Of a stretch of DNA of 64,000 bases, positions 10,901 through 21,300 are shown piece after piece. Within the stretch, counting starts at the first letter, position 1. Each line of letters starts with the position of its first letter. The notes under the pieces were generated by a model. It saw nothing but the letters and a program-made list of their open reading frames with translations. It made no database searches and was not told the DNA's origin. A program made the translations under genes and the position numbers. The stretch lies in NCBI RefSeq assembly GCF_964199755.1, contig NC_133911.1, positions 5,049,001 through 5,113,000 of the forward strand, read 5' to 3'. Origin of the DNA: Larus michahellis. Lineage: Eukaryota; Chordata; Aves; Charadriiformes; Laridae.

Positions 10901-13118
10901 TAGCAGCAAAATCTCCATCCATGCATATCATCATGCAGATGTTAAAAACTGCCTTCGGGCGAAATTTCTTTATCCTGAATTAGCTGGTAAGAGCCCTCGT
11001 GTTCTGTTCCTTTCCTTCTGCTAATGCTCAGCAAGAGACGCTGTGGGTTCCTCTAGAACAAATTACTCTGTTTAAATCCCGAGCTGCAGGATCTGCGCTG
11101 CACTCCCAGGCAAAGCTGTTGTTCCCATTCCCCTCCATAATAAGCCCGCATCGCCCACAGATCAGCCTCCTGGAGAACACCTTGCTGGACTGGCAAAACA
11201 GGACGCTGCGCAACGACTACCGGCACGCTCAGCCCCTCAACGGGCGGGTGGTGGAGTCCTCCTTCAGCGCCAAACTCACCCGAGGTAAGGGCAGCCAGCA
11301 GCGAGGATCCCGGCTTTCCCCCAGGAGGGACAAGAAACTTGTATGGAAGGAGCTATGTCGAAGACACTTAAGCTAGGGCATGGTGGGGCTCGCCTCTCCC
11401 AGGAGCAGCAGTGTCCCTACACAGCAGGTGGAGGTGGCCCACGTTCCTCTTTGGCCCCTGCCAATACATCTTGCTTCTAACGGCGCAGTGGTGGCTGTAG
11501 GTTGTGTGCCAGCCCCTTGTTTGGCTGCAGCGATGTCACACAGCCGCCAGCCCCTTGCTTTAACTGCAAGGGGGTCACACAGCTCTCCCAGGATGAGTGG
11601 TGCTACCTGACACCACGCAAGAATACTGGGTTCAGGTGCGTCTCCATCCGTACAGGTGAGGTACACTCACCATCGCAGAAACCGCTCTGGCGTGGCTGGT
11701 CAGCCAGGCACCATACGGAGGTGAGACACTGCGTTTTAAAACAAAAGCTTTCCCCCAGACCTTCAACAAACTAGAAAGCAGAAAATCGACCATGTGCAGG
11801 TCCTGGCCTCCTGTAAGTTCAGCTGTCTGATTGCTCTAGAACAATGCCATCCAGAAGAATTCAGCCTCAGGCTGGAACAAATCCAGATGCAGCTCCAAGA
11901 CGTGAAGAGAGAGTTGCTGAATGGAGTGAGCCACACAGGTGAGAAACACACATCTATTCTTGAGTCCAGCTTACCTTCCAAGGACGGAGAGCCCATGCCC
12001 TACTGTCCTTGATAGCCTAAATCATTAACAGGTTTGGTACTGATACGTGCAGGTAGAATTTTGTCCCACATCTAGGCCTGCTGATGGAAATGCTTCAACT
12101 ACGGCATCATTAAAGCTAGCTCTAATCTGGCTACTCTCGCCGCGACTTTCTTCTGAAAGAAGTGACACCATCATTTTCTCCTGAAACATGTAAACACATT
12201 TTTACAAACAGTGAGGGATTTAAGCTCACAGTTCCCCTAGGATAAACAATCATCATCTCTATTTTACACAAGATGAGAAAAGAGGGAGGGGAGGAGGAAG
12301 TGATTTTTCCCAAACAATTGAGTACGGGAGCTAAAGTTTTCATCAGTTCAACACACCCCCCCCCGCCGTTGGTACAACACATGCCAGCTACTGTGGCTCA
12401 AGACTGCCACAGCCCTGCCCGTTCCTATGGGTATATTCTTTCGGATGTGGGCTGATTTATAAACACCGCAGGAAATGTAACAGCTGGCTTTTTGGTTATT
12501 TCAGGTATTAAATCCAGCACTTTTCCAGCTTTCTACTTCCCTGTGGAAAACATTGAGAGTTTTGTCAACGTTCATCCTCGCCATGATATGTCTCTCCAAG
12601 CCTTCACCTTATGTTTCTGGACAAGAGCCCAGCACACTGGCACTCAGACTGTTCTTTCCTACTCCACACAGGAGAGGGATAACGAGCTAGTGATGACCGT
12701 AGGCACAGATGTGGGACTATGGATAGGAGGCCATTTCATCAGCTTCCCCCTGTACCACAAGGCACAAGACTGGCTGCACTACTGCATGGCATGGGCCTCC
12801 CAGTCTGGAATGGCAAATTTATGGCTCAATGGAGCAGCTGGTAAAGCAAAGAGTATCCAGAAGGGGTACGTGAGCCAGGCTGGAGGGACACTTGTCCTTG
12901 GGAAAGATAGAGACACTCTTCTTGGGACGTTCTCCAATGGTTTTGCAGGATGGATGACTCATGTGAACCTGTGGAGCCAAGTTCTCAGTCCTGCAGATGT
13001 TCGGGCACTTGCACTGTGCAAACCAGGGCAACTGAAGGGAGATATCATAGCATGGGGAGAAACCTCCATGACCCTCTTGGGAGGGGTGGTTCTGGAGTCT
13101 GACACCAGCTGTCAGTGA
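1846..13118 (+). CDS. CA6: CA6, secreted carbonic anhydrase VI with C-terminal pentraxin domain (9 coding exons)
   Basis: The gene encodes a zinc enzyme that interconverts CO2 and bicarbonate; CA VI is the secreted isozyme (saliva and milk in mammals). Exons are 1846-1924, 3944-4126, 8318-8466, 8863-8958, 9507-9573, 9852-10009, 11161-11284, 11840-11938 and 12505-13118, all with GT-AG borders and consistent phases, giving 522 aa. Order: hydrophobic signal peptide (about 1-20), carbonic anhydrase domain (about 22-285), helical linker (about 286-315), pentraxin domain (about 325-520). Zinc ligands are H112, H114 and H139; the proton shuttle is H86; the gatekeeper pair is E126/T221; C42 and C225 match the CA VI disulfide. 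N209 and N257 are glycosylation sequons. Human CA VI is about 308 aa and ends shortly after the helical segment; the pentraxin fusion is the form known in non-mammalian vertebrates. Identity is secure. The exon 8 acceptor is the least certain border, because an in-frame alternative exists at 11759. Confidence 0.93.
3598..3668 (+). promoter_or_regulatory. CA6: CCAAT/TATA cluster in CA6 intron 1 (candidate internal promoter)
   Basis: An inverted CCAAT box (ATTGG, 3601-3605) sits about 60 bp before TATATAAA (3661-3668), and a candidate donor (GTAAGC) lies near 3707. The cluster is about 280 bp before exon 2. Mouse Car6 is known to have a stress-induced, signal-less transcript from an internal promoter. 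Whether this cluster plays that role is inference. Confidence 0.35.
3944..4126 (+). CDS. CA6: CA6 coding exon 2
   Basis: It encodes residues 27-88, starting [13 protein letters not shown]. It contains C42 (disulfide partner), the QSPIDI motif typical of alpha carbonic anhydrases, and NNGHS with the proton-shuttle histidine H86. The acceptor is CCACCCAG and the donor GTAAGA. Confidence 0.92.
6792..7150 (-). mobile_element. Truncated CR1 LINE (3' end) in CA6 intron 2
   Basis: The minus strand matches the avian CR1 3' region as I know it: on the plus strand, GGATCACAGAATG, then GGGAAGGGACC, CAGCCTGGCCTTGAA, GGGATGGGGC, CTTCTTCCTGAT and AAGGTCTCCCC in the usual order. The plus strand begins with the complement of the CR1 terminus, so the element lies on the minus strand. 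It is a non-autonomous fragment. Confidence 0.88.
8318..8466 (+). CDS. CA6: CA6 coding exon 3
   Basis: It encodes residues 88-137, including MHLHWGG with zinc ligands H112 and H114, and GSEHTIDG with E126 (Glu106 of CA II). The acceptor follows a long T-tract; the donor is GTACGT. Confidence 0.94.
8863..8958 (+). CDS. CA6: CA6 coding exon 4
   Basis: Exactly 32 codons (residues 138-169). LHIVHYN carries the third zinc ligand H139, and GLAVLAF is the conserved core strand. The donor is GTAGGT. Confidence 0.93.
9507..9573 (+). CDS. CA6: CA6 coding exon 5
   Basis: A 67-bp exon encoding residues 170-192, with [14 protein letters not shown] matching the human NTYYSNFISHLANI. The donor is GTAAGA. 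Confidence 0.92.
9712..9756 (+). mobile_element. Very short CR1 3' tail in CA6 intron 5
   Basis: CTTAAAGGTCCCCTCCAACC followed by CAAACTATTCTGTGATTCTATG is the last ~45 bp of a CR1 element in plus orientation, ending in the ATTCTATG-type terminus. Confidence 0.8.
9852..10009 (+). CDS. CA6: CA6 coding exon 6
   Basis: It encodes residues 192-244. [12 protein letters not shown] holds the active-site gatekeeper T221 (Thr199), T222 and disulfide C225, and W231 follows. N209 lies in an NLS glycosylation sequon. Confidence 0.94.
11161..11284 (+). CDS. CA6: CA6 coding exon 7
   Basis: It encodes residues 245-286. [18 protein letters not shown] aligns with the human NDYRRTQPLNHRVVESNF and completes the carbonic anhydrase fold. 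N257 lies in an NRT sequon. The donor is GTAAGG. Confidence 0.93.
11840..11938 (+). CDS. CA6: CA6 coding exon 8 (helical linker)
   Basis: It encodes residues 286-319. The reading [20 protein letters not shown] aligns in register with the human CA VI C-terminal helix. L297, I300, L304, V307 and L311 form a 3-4-3-4 heptad, suggesting an amphipathic or coiled-coil helix. I chose the acceptor TTGCTCTAG by this homology. An upstream in-frame acceptor (TTTCCCCCAG, exon start 11759) would add 27 residues including two extra cysteines. Confidence 0.75.
12505..13118 (+). CDS. CA6: CA6 coding exon 9 (pentraxin domain)
   Basis: It encodes residues 319-522 and the stop codon. Pentraxin landmarks: C355 and C412 (the conserved disulfide pair), a signature-like HYCMAWAS at 410-417, D377-N378 aligning with the CRP calcium residues D60-N61, and NLWSQVLSP near the end. 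The signature has A414 where Ser/Thr is usual. Of the second calcium segment, CRP E138-Q139-D140 reads D453-R454-D455, and the Q150 loop is two residues shorter. Confidence 0.92.
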
Positions 13119-13125
13119 CCCCAAC

Positions 13126-13153
13126 TATTTTTTTTTTTATTTTTTTTTTTTAA
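13126..13153. repeat. Poly(T) tract just after the CA6 stop codon
   Basis: A T-rich run interrupted by a single A lies a few bases after the CA6 stop, inside its 3' UTR. It is a simple low-complexity tract. Confidence 0.85.
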
Positions 13154-13464
13154 GGCAGCAGAAGAACCCAAACTGCTGGGGAAACTAAGAAAACCTTAGA
13201 TGATTTGCTTGTTTCTCCTTCTGCTTTGTATAGGCTCACTATGCACCCGCTAGTGCTCCAGGTCATTTTTCCAAGTAGGTACATGGGAGCAAAGCCTCCA
13301 TCAGTGGGAGAGAGGCAAAGAATAGAGCGGAACTTGGCAGAGTCCAACACCTTGTGCTGTCACATCCTTCCCAGGAGTTTGACTTAGGTCACCATACACA
13401 GATCTTCCTACATGCCAAAGAGCCACTCTCTTTGGTCAACGGAGCCACTTTCTCAAGTGACATA

Positions 13465-13680
13465 TAGAATCATAGAATGGTTTGAGTTGGAAGGGACCTT
13501 AAAGATCACACAGTCCCCTCCCCCAGCCCTGGGCAGGGACACCTCCCACTAGACCAGGTTGCTCCAAGCTCCCTCCAACCTGGCCTTGAACCCCTCCAGG
13601 GATGGGGCAGCCATGACCTCCCTGGGCAACCTGCTCCAGTGCCTCACCACTGTCCCAGTAAAAATATCTCTCACACCCTT
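13465..13680 (-). mobile_element. Truncated CR1 LINE in the CA6 3' UTR
   Basis: The plus strand starts TAGAATCATAGAATGGTTTG (complement of the CR1 3' terminus) and runs through GGAAGGGACCTTAAAGATC, CTGGCCTTGAACCCCTCCAG and GGGATGGGGCAGCCATGACC. It lies between the CA6 stop and the candidate poly(A) signal, so it would be transcribed antisense within the CA6 3' UTR. Confidence 0.9.
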
Positions 13681-13731
13681 CACCAAGCCTCAATTTCTCA
13701 CAGTCTTCCCTGCATGCATCCTACCTCCCAC

Positions 13732-13772
13732 TTCTCACCATCAAATCCCCATTTCTCACCATCAAATCCCCA
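13732..13772. repeat. 21-bp period tandem duplication
   Basis: TTCTCACCATCAAATCCCCA occurs twice with a one-base spacer (13732-13751, 13753-13772), directly after the CR1 fragment. Confidence 0.9.
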
Positions 13773-13974
13773 CCCTACAGATGTATTGTACAGGACAGGG
13801 TACGTAAAGCCCTTGGCAGGACAGTGTGGTGCTACGCAATCATTGTGCTTTCATCAGTGGCATGCCCTCCTTTCTGTAAATGGATGTAGAGACCAAGCAC
13901 GGAAACAGCTTCTTTTTCAACACGTATACATCACAAGTTTGAGGGCAGGTATAAAACTCTTCTTCTAACGTTAA

Positions 13975-13980
13975 AATAAA
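13975..13980 (+). terminator. CA6: Candidate CA6 poly(A) signal (AATAAA)
   Basis: This is the first canonical AATAAA I found after the CA6 stop, about 860 bp downstream and beyond the embedded CR1 fragment. No transcript end can be proven from sequence alone. Confidence 0.45.
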
Positions 13981-14086
13981 CCATGCGAGGGGCTATCTCC
14001 ATCAACAACAAAATCCATGCCAGGCTGTTCAACAATTCTGCTTTTTTCAAAACAGAGGGAAGCAGTCCTCATAACAATTAATTAAA

Positions 14087-14092
14087 TTTAAT
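14087..14092 (-). terminator. SLC2A5: Candidate SLC2A5 poly(A) signal (ATTAAA)
   Basis: No AATAAA was found on the minus strand between 15094 and 13980. The common variant ATTAAA occurs here, giving a 3' UTR of about 1 kb. It would place the SLC2A5 end about 100 bp from the CA6 end. Confidence 0.35.
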
Positions 14093-15093
14093 TTCCCCAT
14101 GTTAAATTATGCCATAATTAACCCCCCAACCCATTAAATTAAAAAATACTTTAAGAAATCCTCGGGTTTTATCAGTGTGCACTTTACTTTCTTCTGAGAG
14201 TCAGCACCAATTCTTCAGACTCAGCTTTTCCAAACAAAATCAGCCTTCAGGTGGAATAGTGCCCCCTTAGGGGACACAACCAGAAACCTGTAGAAGGACC
14301 AAGCTTTAAATCATTTGATGACTTTTTCAAGTTGTTTCAAGTACCTGAGAACTGAGTTATTTCAAATACTAAATTTAAGCAACTCAATGCGAGAAGCTGA
14401 AGACAAGTTTGGACACATTTGCAAACACAGGCTCCAACCTGTAGCCCACTGCACAGAATCAGCCCGGATTTGATCCCTGCAACGCAGCTGGGAGGTTCTT
14501 ACTGGGTTCAACACCACGTGTCTCTGGGACGAATGAGCTCCAACTGGCTCATGTGTACAGAGTAGGGATATGGGGGTTATTAAAGGATTAAGAGAGGGAC
14601 TTGCTCTTTGGCAACTGAAATGTAAACACTAGGGAGTGAAATGAGCTAAACAGCTCAAAGACTAGAGTACCAGTGAAAAAAATGGGTATAAATCGGCAGT
14701 GAATAAGCATCAGCTGGACGGATGACTCCTAACCTCAAGAATAAGGCTTCGGAAGGACTCAGCAGCAACAGTTGAGGACTAGGTTTGATCTGAAGGAGAG
14801 AGCTGGGTGAGCAGGGAGGGGGTGAGATTATAGTGATGTGCATTTCCAGTTTAGCGGTCATTTGAAGCACACAAAGGACAAGAGTTGACAGGATAAATGC
14901 CATTATCAACCCATTTAACAAAGTACCTCAGAACAAATAAGGCGCTCTCCACCCCAGAGTGCCAAAGGCCTGGCATCACTCATGCTGGACCCTCAAACAC
15001 ATGAATGGCAGTTCCTCAGAGGAATATAGTGCACTCCTTGCATGTGACTGACCAAAACCCAGTCCAAGGGCCAGCTTGTGTCACTGAGCTGGG

Positions 15094-15327
15094 TCACAGC
15101 TCAATGCTGGCGAATTCTTTCTTCTCTGTCTGCCCGCCTGGGACAGTGTGGAAATCTTTAAGCTCTTCTTTGTCACCCTGAATCTCCACCTTGTTCCTCT
15201 TGGCCATGATCCTGTTGATTTCCATGAAGGTTTTGTTCTTCGTCTCAGGAACAATAATGAAGATGTAAACTATAGTGGCGAGGCAGATGGCACAGAAGAT
15301 GAGGAAGCTGTAGGCCCCCAGTCCAGC
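15094..15327 (-). CDS. SLC2A5: SLC2A5 coding exon 12 (C-terminus)
   Basis: Residues 443-519 and the stop. It holds the last helices ([13 protein letters not shown]), the sugar-transporter end motif PETKNKTF and [13 protein letters not shown], then a hydrophilic cytoplasmic tail. The acceptor is GCCCCTAG. Confidence 0.93.
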   Translation of the reverse strand, partial: AGLGAYSFLIFCAICLATIVYIFIIVPETKNKTFMEINRIMAKRNKVEIQGDKEELKDFHTVPGGQTEKKEFASIEL

Positions 15328-18300
15328 CTAGGGGCAACAAAAGACGACAGAGCAGGGATCAGAGGAATACTCCAGTTGTGTACATTACATGATTTGGGCA
15401 TGCTGAACCCTGCAATAGCTATAAAAAAAAGCAGCCACGGTGATGGGCACGTATCTTAAGTTGAACGACTAGAAGTCAGGGGTGGTCTTCTCACACCACC
15501 ACTGTGGATTTATGAAGCCACCATGGATTTACTGGAAAAGGAAGGCAAGGGTCTGTTACATAAATCAAACTAAATTCACCAGCTCCCTTTGCCCGGGCCA
15601 AAAATCGGCAACTGTAGGAACTCATGGGTCACTACTGGTGGGGATCAGTTTGAACTGGTGACCTCGAGATCAAAAGCTAAAATTGTCTAAAATGGAAGAT
15701 GGGGAATTTGCAATCTTTTCCATGCTCCTGAATTCAGGATCAGACGTTCACCTGAAAAAAATAACTGCTTTCTTTTGAAGCCTGTGCAACAGACCGATAA
15801 GAGAATGCTGATTAACATCTGTTTCTTGCCCTTAATATATAATCCTGCATAGAGGTATTGGGAACCAGCTTGGGCATTTACAGCTCTCAGGATTAAAAAG
15901 GCTCTCTGTAAGAACACAGGGGTGAAGATACTAATTTTAGGCCGAAGTCTCGTCCTGTCGTGTGATTGCATCTTACCTCCATGTAGAGGAACACAAGTCC
16001 CACGGTGAAGTTGCATATCCAGTGCACAGACCCACCCACCATGAACGCAGCAGGCCGGGATGACTGCAGGAACATCTCCGTGATCAGCAGAAAGGGAATT
16101 GGACCTGGAAGGTAGTTGCATATTCAGAAATCCCAAAGGCAATCCCCCCCACCCCCGAATTCCTAGATTACACTATTCATTTCAGTGGCAGGCAATGGTT
16201 TCTAAACTACTAGTGTATAGAAATACCCAATAAATCAAGGAAGGGATTAAATAAAAAAAAAGCCAGGGCAACTAAATGACTTTCCTATGCTCACACACAG
16301 CAATCAACCTCTTCTCTCCTATGGCTGCACCTTAACCATGAATCCATCCCCTGCACAAATTGTAAAATAAAGTTGATAAACACGAACTGTGTCTCCAGAG
16401 AGCACCCGGTGAGCAGCAACTAAGCTGCTTCTTGATTGCTTCTTGAAAAAGAGAAAAACAGAGAAACACCCCACCACATGCAGATGTTGGAAAAATGACT
16501 GGTGGGACAAGCCCCCAGGCCCCTGCCCTGTACTGCCGCCCCGTGGTACCGTTCAGCAGAATCAGACCATGTTCTCATTAACGGGGTCAGGCCACTGGTC
16601 CAGCTGGCCTGGTGGTCTCCCTCCAGCAACCTCCCTGCCCCCGGCGCTTGAATCTGACCCATGGCATAAGCAGAAAGTATGTAGATGTAATTCCATCTGC
16701 CAGTGAAACCTCCGCAGGAATTTCAAAACCACATTGCTGCATCCAGCGAGGGTCTGGCGGGGCTTTCCAAGCTCAACAGACAACTCTACCGTGCTGAGAG
16801 AGAAGATGAGTCAGGACAAAGCCTTTCCAATACCCGCATCTATCTGCGCATCTCCTTTCTGCCAAGTGATCTGCAGGGCCACATATATAATTTCAGTTGC
16901 TTCTAATTTGATTTGTTGCCTAGGGATGCAAGGTCTCTGCCCAGTCGGTAGCGCTCACTATCTCAGCGTAGTTTTGCTCCAGATATTGCTGGGGGGCTCT
17001 CAGTGACAGGCACAATTGTGCCTTTGCTTTTTCTCTTCAAAGCCAGATGCTCCCCTGCCTCAGGGGCACAGCCCACAAATCACTGGAGCTGCTGACAATC
17101 AGCGAGGTGCACAGCCACAACGAGAAGAAATTAGATCTCCTTAGATCAGCTCCACAAAGCTTTTGATTTGAAATTCAGCATAGCACTCGGCTTTACCCAG
17201 CCTGTGGAGGGGATTGGACTAGGCTGTGCGTACTTACTGGCTCCGATAGCATGTCCGATGATGTACACAATGACGCACACTATGCTGAGGTAAGACATCC
17301 ATGAGACAGTGGTCTGTGAAGAGTTTAATCACCGGTTAGATGTGGTTCCTATCTGAACATCACCAGCACATTAAAGGCGCTATTTACAGTAAGGTTCGAA
17401 GACATTCTAAAGCCAATGTCACCCTCTATTGCCAGACACGTCCATGCCTAGACACAAAAATCATAGCCTGAGCGTGATCCTCACCTCCAACAAATGGATG
17501 CAACAGGTTTAATGAACGTGACGTACTAGAAGTAGTATTCAGACAAGCAGTATCGCAGAGTTTCCTGGGTCTAATCTAGGTAGATATAAAAGCACAGAGA
17601 CCTTTCATATGGTCCCCTCCCTCCCTGGCAGGGTGTGGAAGCAACTTCAAAATATACCACTGGCCTGTTCCCTGGAAGGTCCAGAAAGGCATGGGTAGGA
17701 TCACCCCGGCCATTCAACTACACACCTGGAGATTGAGGGCCAATGTTAACACTGCACAGGAGACACAGCACAACCCAAAGCCAGCAAGGAGAAGGACTCT
17801 CCTCCCCAGGGATTCCACGATGAAAACCTGAAAAAGACAGAAGAGGGTGAGAGACCAGACGCCTGGGGAACAGCACTTCTTTTTCCAGCAAAATTTATTA
17901 AGGTAGTCCTCAGCTTTTATGAAATTCAGTGGAATTTCTACCATCTACCGATGGATTGTGGGCATGAAATCACCCAGGAACAGCAAAAAGCTGGATGTAA
18001 CACCGAGAGAATAGGCAGGCCATCCTGCAGTACCCAGTCCCAGCAGGAACTGCATGGACACCCCGCATGGCAACACTGGAGAGCAAGAGGAGGGCAGATC
18101 AGCCTGGAGACCAGAGACGGAAAGCTTCTGAGGCGCGTGAGAAATCAGCATGATTAATCACTTTGGTGAACATAGCTGCCTTCGGCCAAGGGACACTGCA
18201 GGGCGTCTACTGCGCAACGCGCATCACAGTATGTGTAAATAACACAACCTAATTTCAACAGTGATGGACAGGGGAGATGGGACAAGCTAGAGCTCAAAGA

Positions 18301-21300
18301 GCCCCAACAGAAACTTACAGCAAGTAACGTCATGACGACGTTGATGGCACCTATCGACACAGTGACATATTGAACGTTGTTGCCATCCACACCGGCCGAC
18401 TGGAATATTCTGTCCGCATAGTAGAAGACCTGCAGAAAACCAGAGCTAGGTTTCTATGTGGCTAAAGGCAGAACGCGAGAATCCCATTTTGGCTGCTTTT
18501 ACATCCTGGAACTGGTGCACAGAAGGCTAAGAACTGAATTCTTTCATTTTTGGAGACATCGATGTTTGGATCCAGGTACTAGCACCTTACCCTAAAAACA
18601 TCCAAGCTATCCTTAACAGGACAGCTTGACTCTGTATCTAGTACATGTGTGTACTGGATTTGGTACTGGCCAGGGTCAGCCCACCACAACATGATGCAGA
18701 ACCAGTGCCTCTGATGAAGGGGTACTCCTGCGTCCTAGGTTCTAGCTCCTGTGTTGGCACTGCCCCACATCATCCATCCCTTTGTTACTCACCCCGCTGC
18801 CCTTTCCCTCATGCCTTCCCACTCACCGCATTAACCCCAGAGAGCTGCTGGCCCATCATCATGACAATGATAGAGATGAGCTGCCATCGCAAGCCTCTGA
18901 AGGTGCACAGGCTGAGTACAGTAAAATGTCCTTCTTCCTTTTCTGACCGGTCTTCTTGGCGCATTTCTTCTATCTCATCATCCACATCATCCCAGCCTCT
19001 CAGCCTCTGCAGAGCTAGTTGGGAGAGGAAGAAGAGTTATGGACCCCAGAGAACAGGTCTACAGCAAGCTCTCCTGCTTCCAATCGAGACAGAACAATAT
19101 ATAAACCACGGGCAGCAGCGCTTCTGTGGTGGGAAGTCAGGGATTCACATATGCAGAGAGAGGAGCAATGTCGCAGGAATTCCATCCTCCAGCAACATGC
19201 CAATGAAGAATTTCACACTCGCTTCACTGTTGGCTGCTCTCAGTCACGTCTGACAGTCAGATCTATCCCATTCCACCTCCCCTTTCATTAAAGGATGCTA
19301 CTGTACCTTGTCGTGCCTCCTCTTCATTGTCCTTTTGTAACAGCAGATATCTGGGACTCTCAGGGAAGAAGGGCAATATGAGGAGCTGAATTAGCGATGG
19401 GATCCCAGTGAGCCCCAGCAGCACGGGCCAGCCTGCAACAAGTGAGACAAGATGACAACTAGGAGAAATCTTTCCCCAGTGGAGCCCACAGAAAAGTCCT
19501 GAGCTTTACCTTCGACATTCCCAAGGATGCTGCTGAGACCAAAGATCTGAGCTACAAGGATCCCAATGCTGATAAAGAGCTGGGGTACTATCCCCATAGC
19601 ACCTCTCAGATTTTTGGGGGATATTTCTCCAAGGAACATGGGAACCACATTGGAAGCCAGACCTAGTAGTCAGAGAACAAAGTTAGACATGCAGCTGCCT
19701 GATGTCAGCACACTCCCCAGTAAGATTCCTTTTCCCCCTGTGCAAGACCAAAGAAAAGAAATCAGTATCCAAACAAGCCGATGGGAGGGTGGAGGGATGT
19801 GATTTCTTGCTGGCTTTTAGAAATGCTTAGTAACATTTTGCAGACAGCATTGCTGGTTTGAAATCTCTTGGAAGTAGCATGCTGGAATAAGTATTTCTAT
19901 TTTAATAGACATTAAGGACACGGGTTATTTGAGGAACATTGCATGGTTACCCACAGTAACCCCGGAGAGCTGTCAGGTGCCGTGCTTATGCTGTAAATCT
20001 TAGCATTCAAAACCCAAACTCCTGGAGTCAAGTGACCACACGAGACACTGATCTTACATTTCTAAAGATCCTAGCCTCCAGGAGCTTGGAGTTACGAAGG
20101 TAATCAAGCTATTATCTGAAAGCCAAAAGGTGTGGAAGTCAGTCCTAAAGCAACTAGAAAACATAGAATAATCTCACGAGGTGCTGTGTGTTCAGTTTCC
20201 CTCCCCGGGCACGGCGGCCACTGTTCAAGCGAGGTCAAGCTGTCAAGGGCAACTCGGGACAGCCAGTCCAGATTCCTTTATGAGTTATAAATAACTGGAA
20301 AGAGGGATCACAGTTAACAGGTCCCTTAGTATTTATTCAGAGAAGCAGTGCTAAGAGCAGCTGCCAGGCTTAGGAGAGTCAAAAGCCAGAGCAGACCCGT
20401 TGGAACGCTGTAACTCCTCTGCCTTAGCTCACCAACCGCGCCTGCTGCAAGTTGCTTTCCTACGTCAGATGAAGTTGTTTTCCTACGTCAGGTTCTTGTT
20501 TTCTCATTTTATCTTTACAGGCTACCCCAACTCACTAATTAACCGTGGAGCATGTCAGTCTCACCCAGCCCAAAGCCAATTAATTGAGCCTAAGTGCTGT
20601 TAGGATCGTTATCAACCTGCTCTGCACGCACTCCGTCCGGTACTGCACGGGGTACCCAGCCACGCTGTTTGTTCCACGTTACTGTAGCTCTAAAACAGCC
20701 GCTTATACCAGCAACTCACACACACCCTTTTCCTTGGCTTCCCACTGCCTTTGCCATAAACCCGGAGGCTCTGAACCCTTCACTCTCCCTTTTAAAGTTT
20801 CTTTTCTCCTTCAGGAAGAACAGGCAGTTCCAGAACTGGATTGTTGGATCTGGCATTGCCTCCAATGATTTTGACTTAGAAGGATTATTCTATTTCTGAT
20901 TATGTTAAATTAGAAGGATTATTCTATTTCTGATTATGTTAAAAAGCAAAAAAAAAAAAAAAAAGAAGAAAAAAGAAAAAAAAAAAGCTAGGCTATCTGC
21001 TTTAAGCTGTCTGAAAAAACAGATTATCATCATCAGGTTTTCTGGCTGTTGGAGCTCCAGTGCCTAGCAGATGCTTATTACAGAGGATAGCTGCATCTAC
21101 AGACACACATCTCCTCTGTACATCTTAATTTCCAGTCTCACTGCCAGAGTTTACTACTTTAGCAGTTCCGTGACATGCAGATGACAACTGTTACTCAAGC
21201 AAGTACAGCATTGTTATGCAGATGTATGGCTGAAATGTGCTACCTGTAAAACCATCTGTCACGAGAATAAAAAAAACCCCTTCACACAGCCAAGAATACG

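Noticed and set aside
12819-13124. Antisense open frame over the CA6 pentraxin exon
   Set aside because: It is a shadow of a real coding exon on the other strand.
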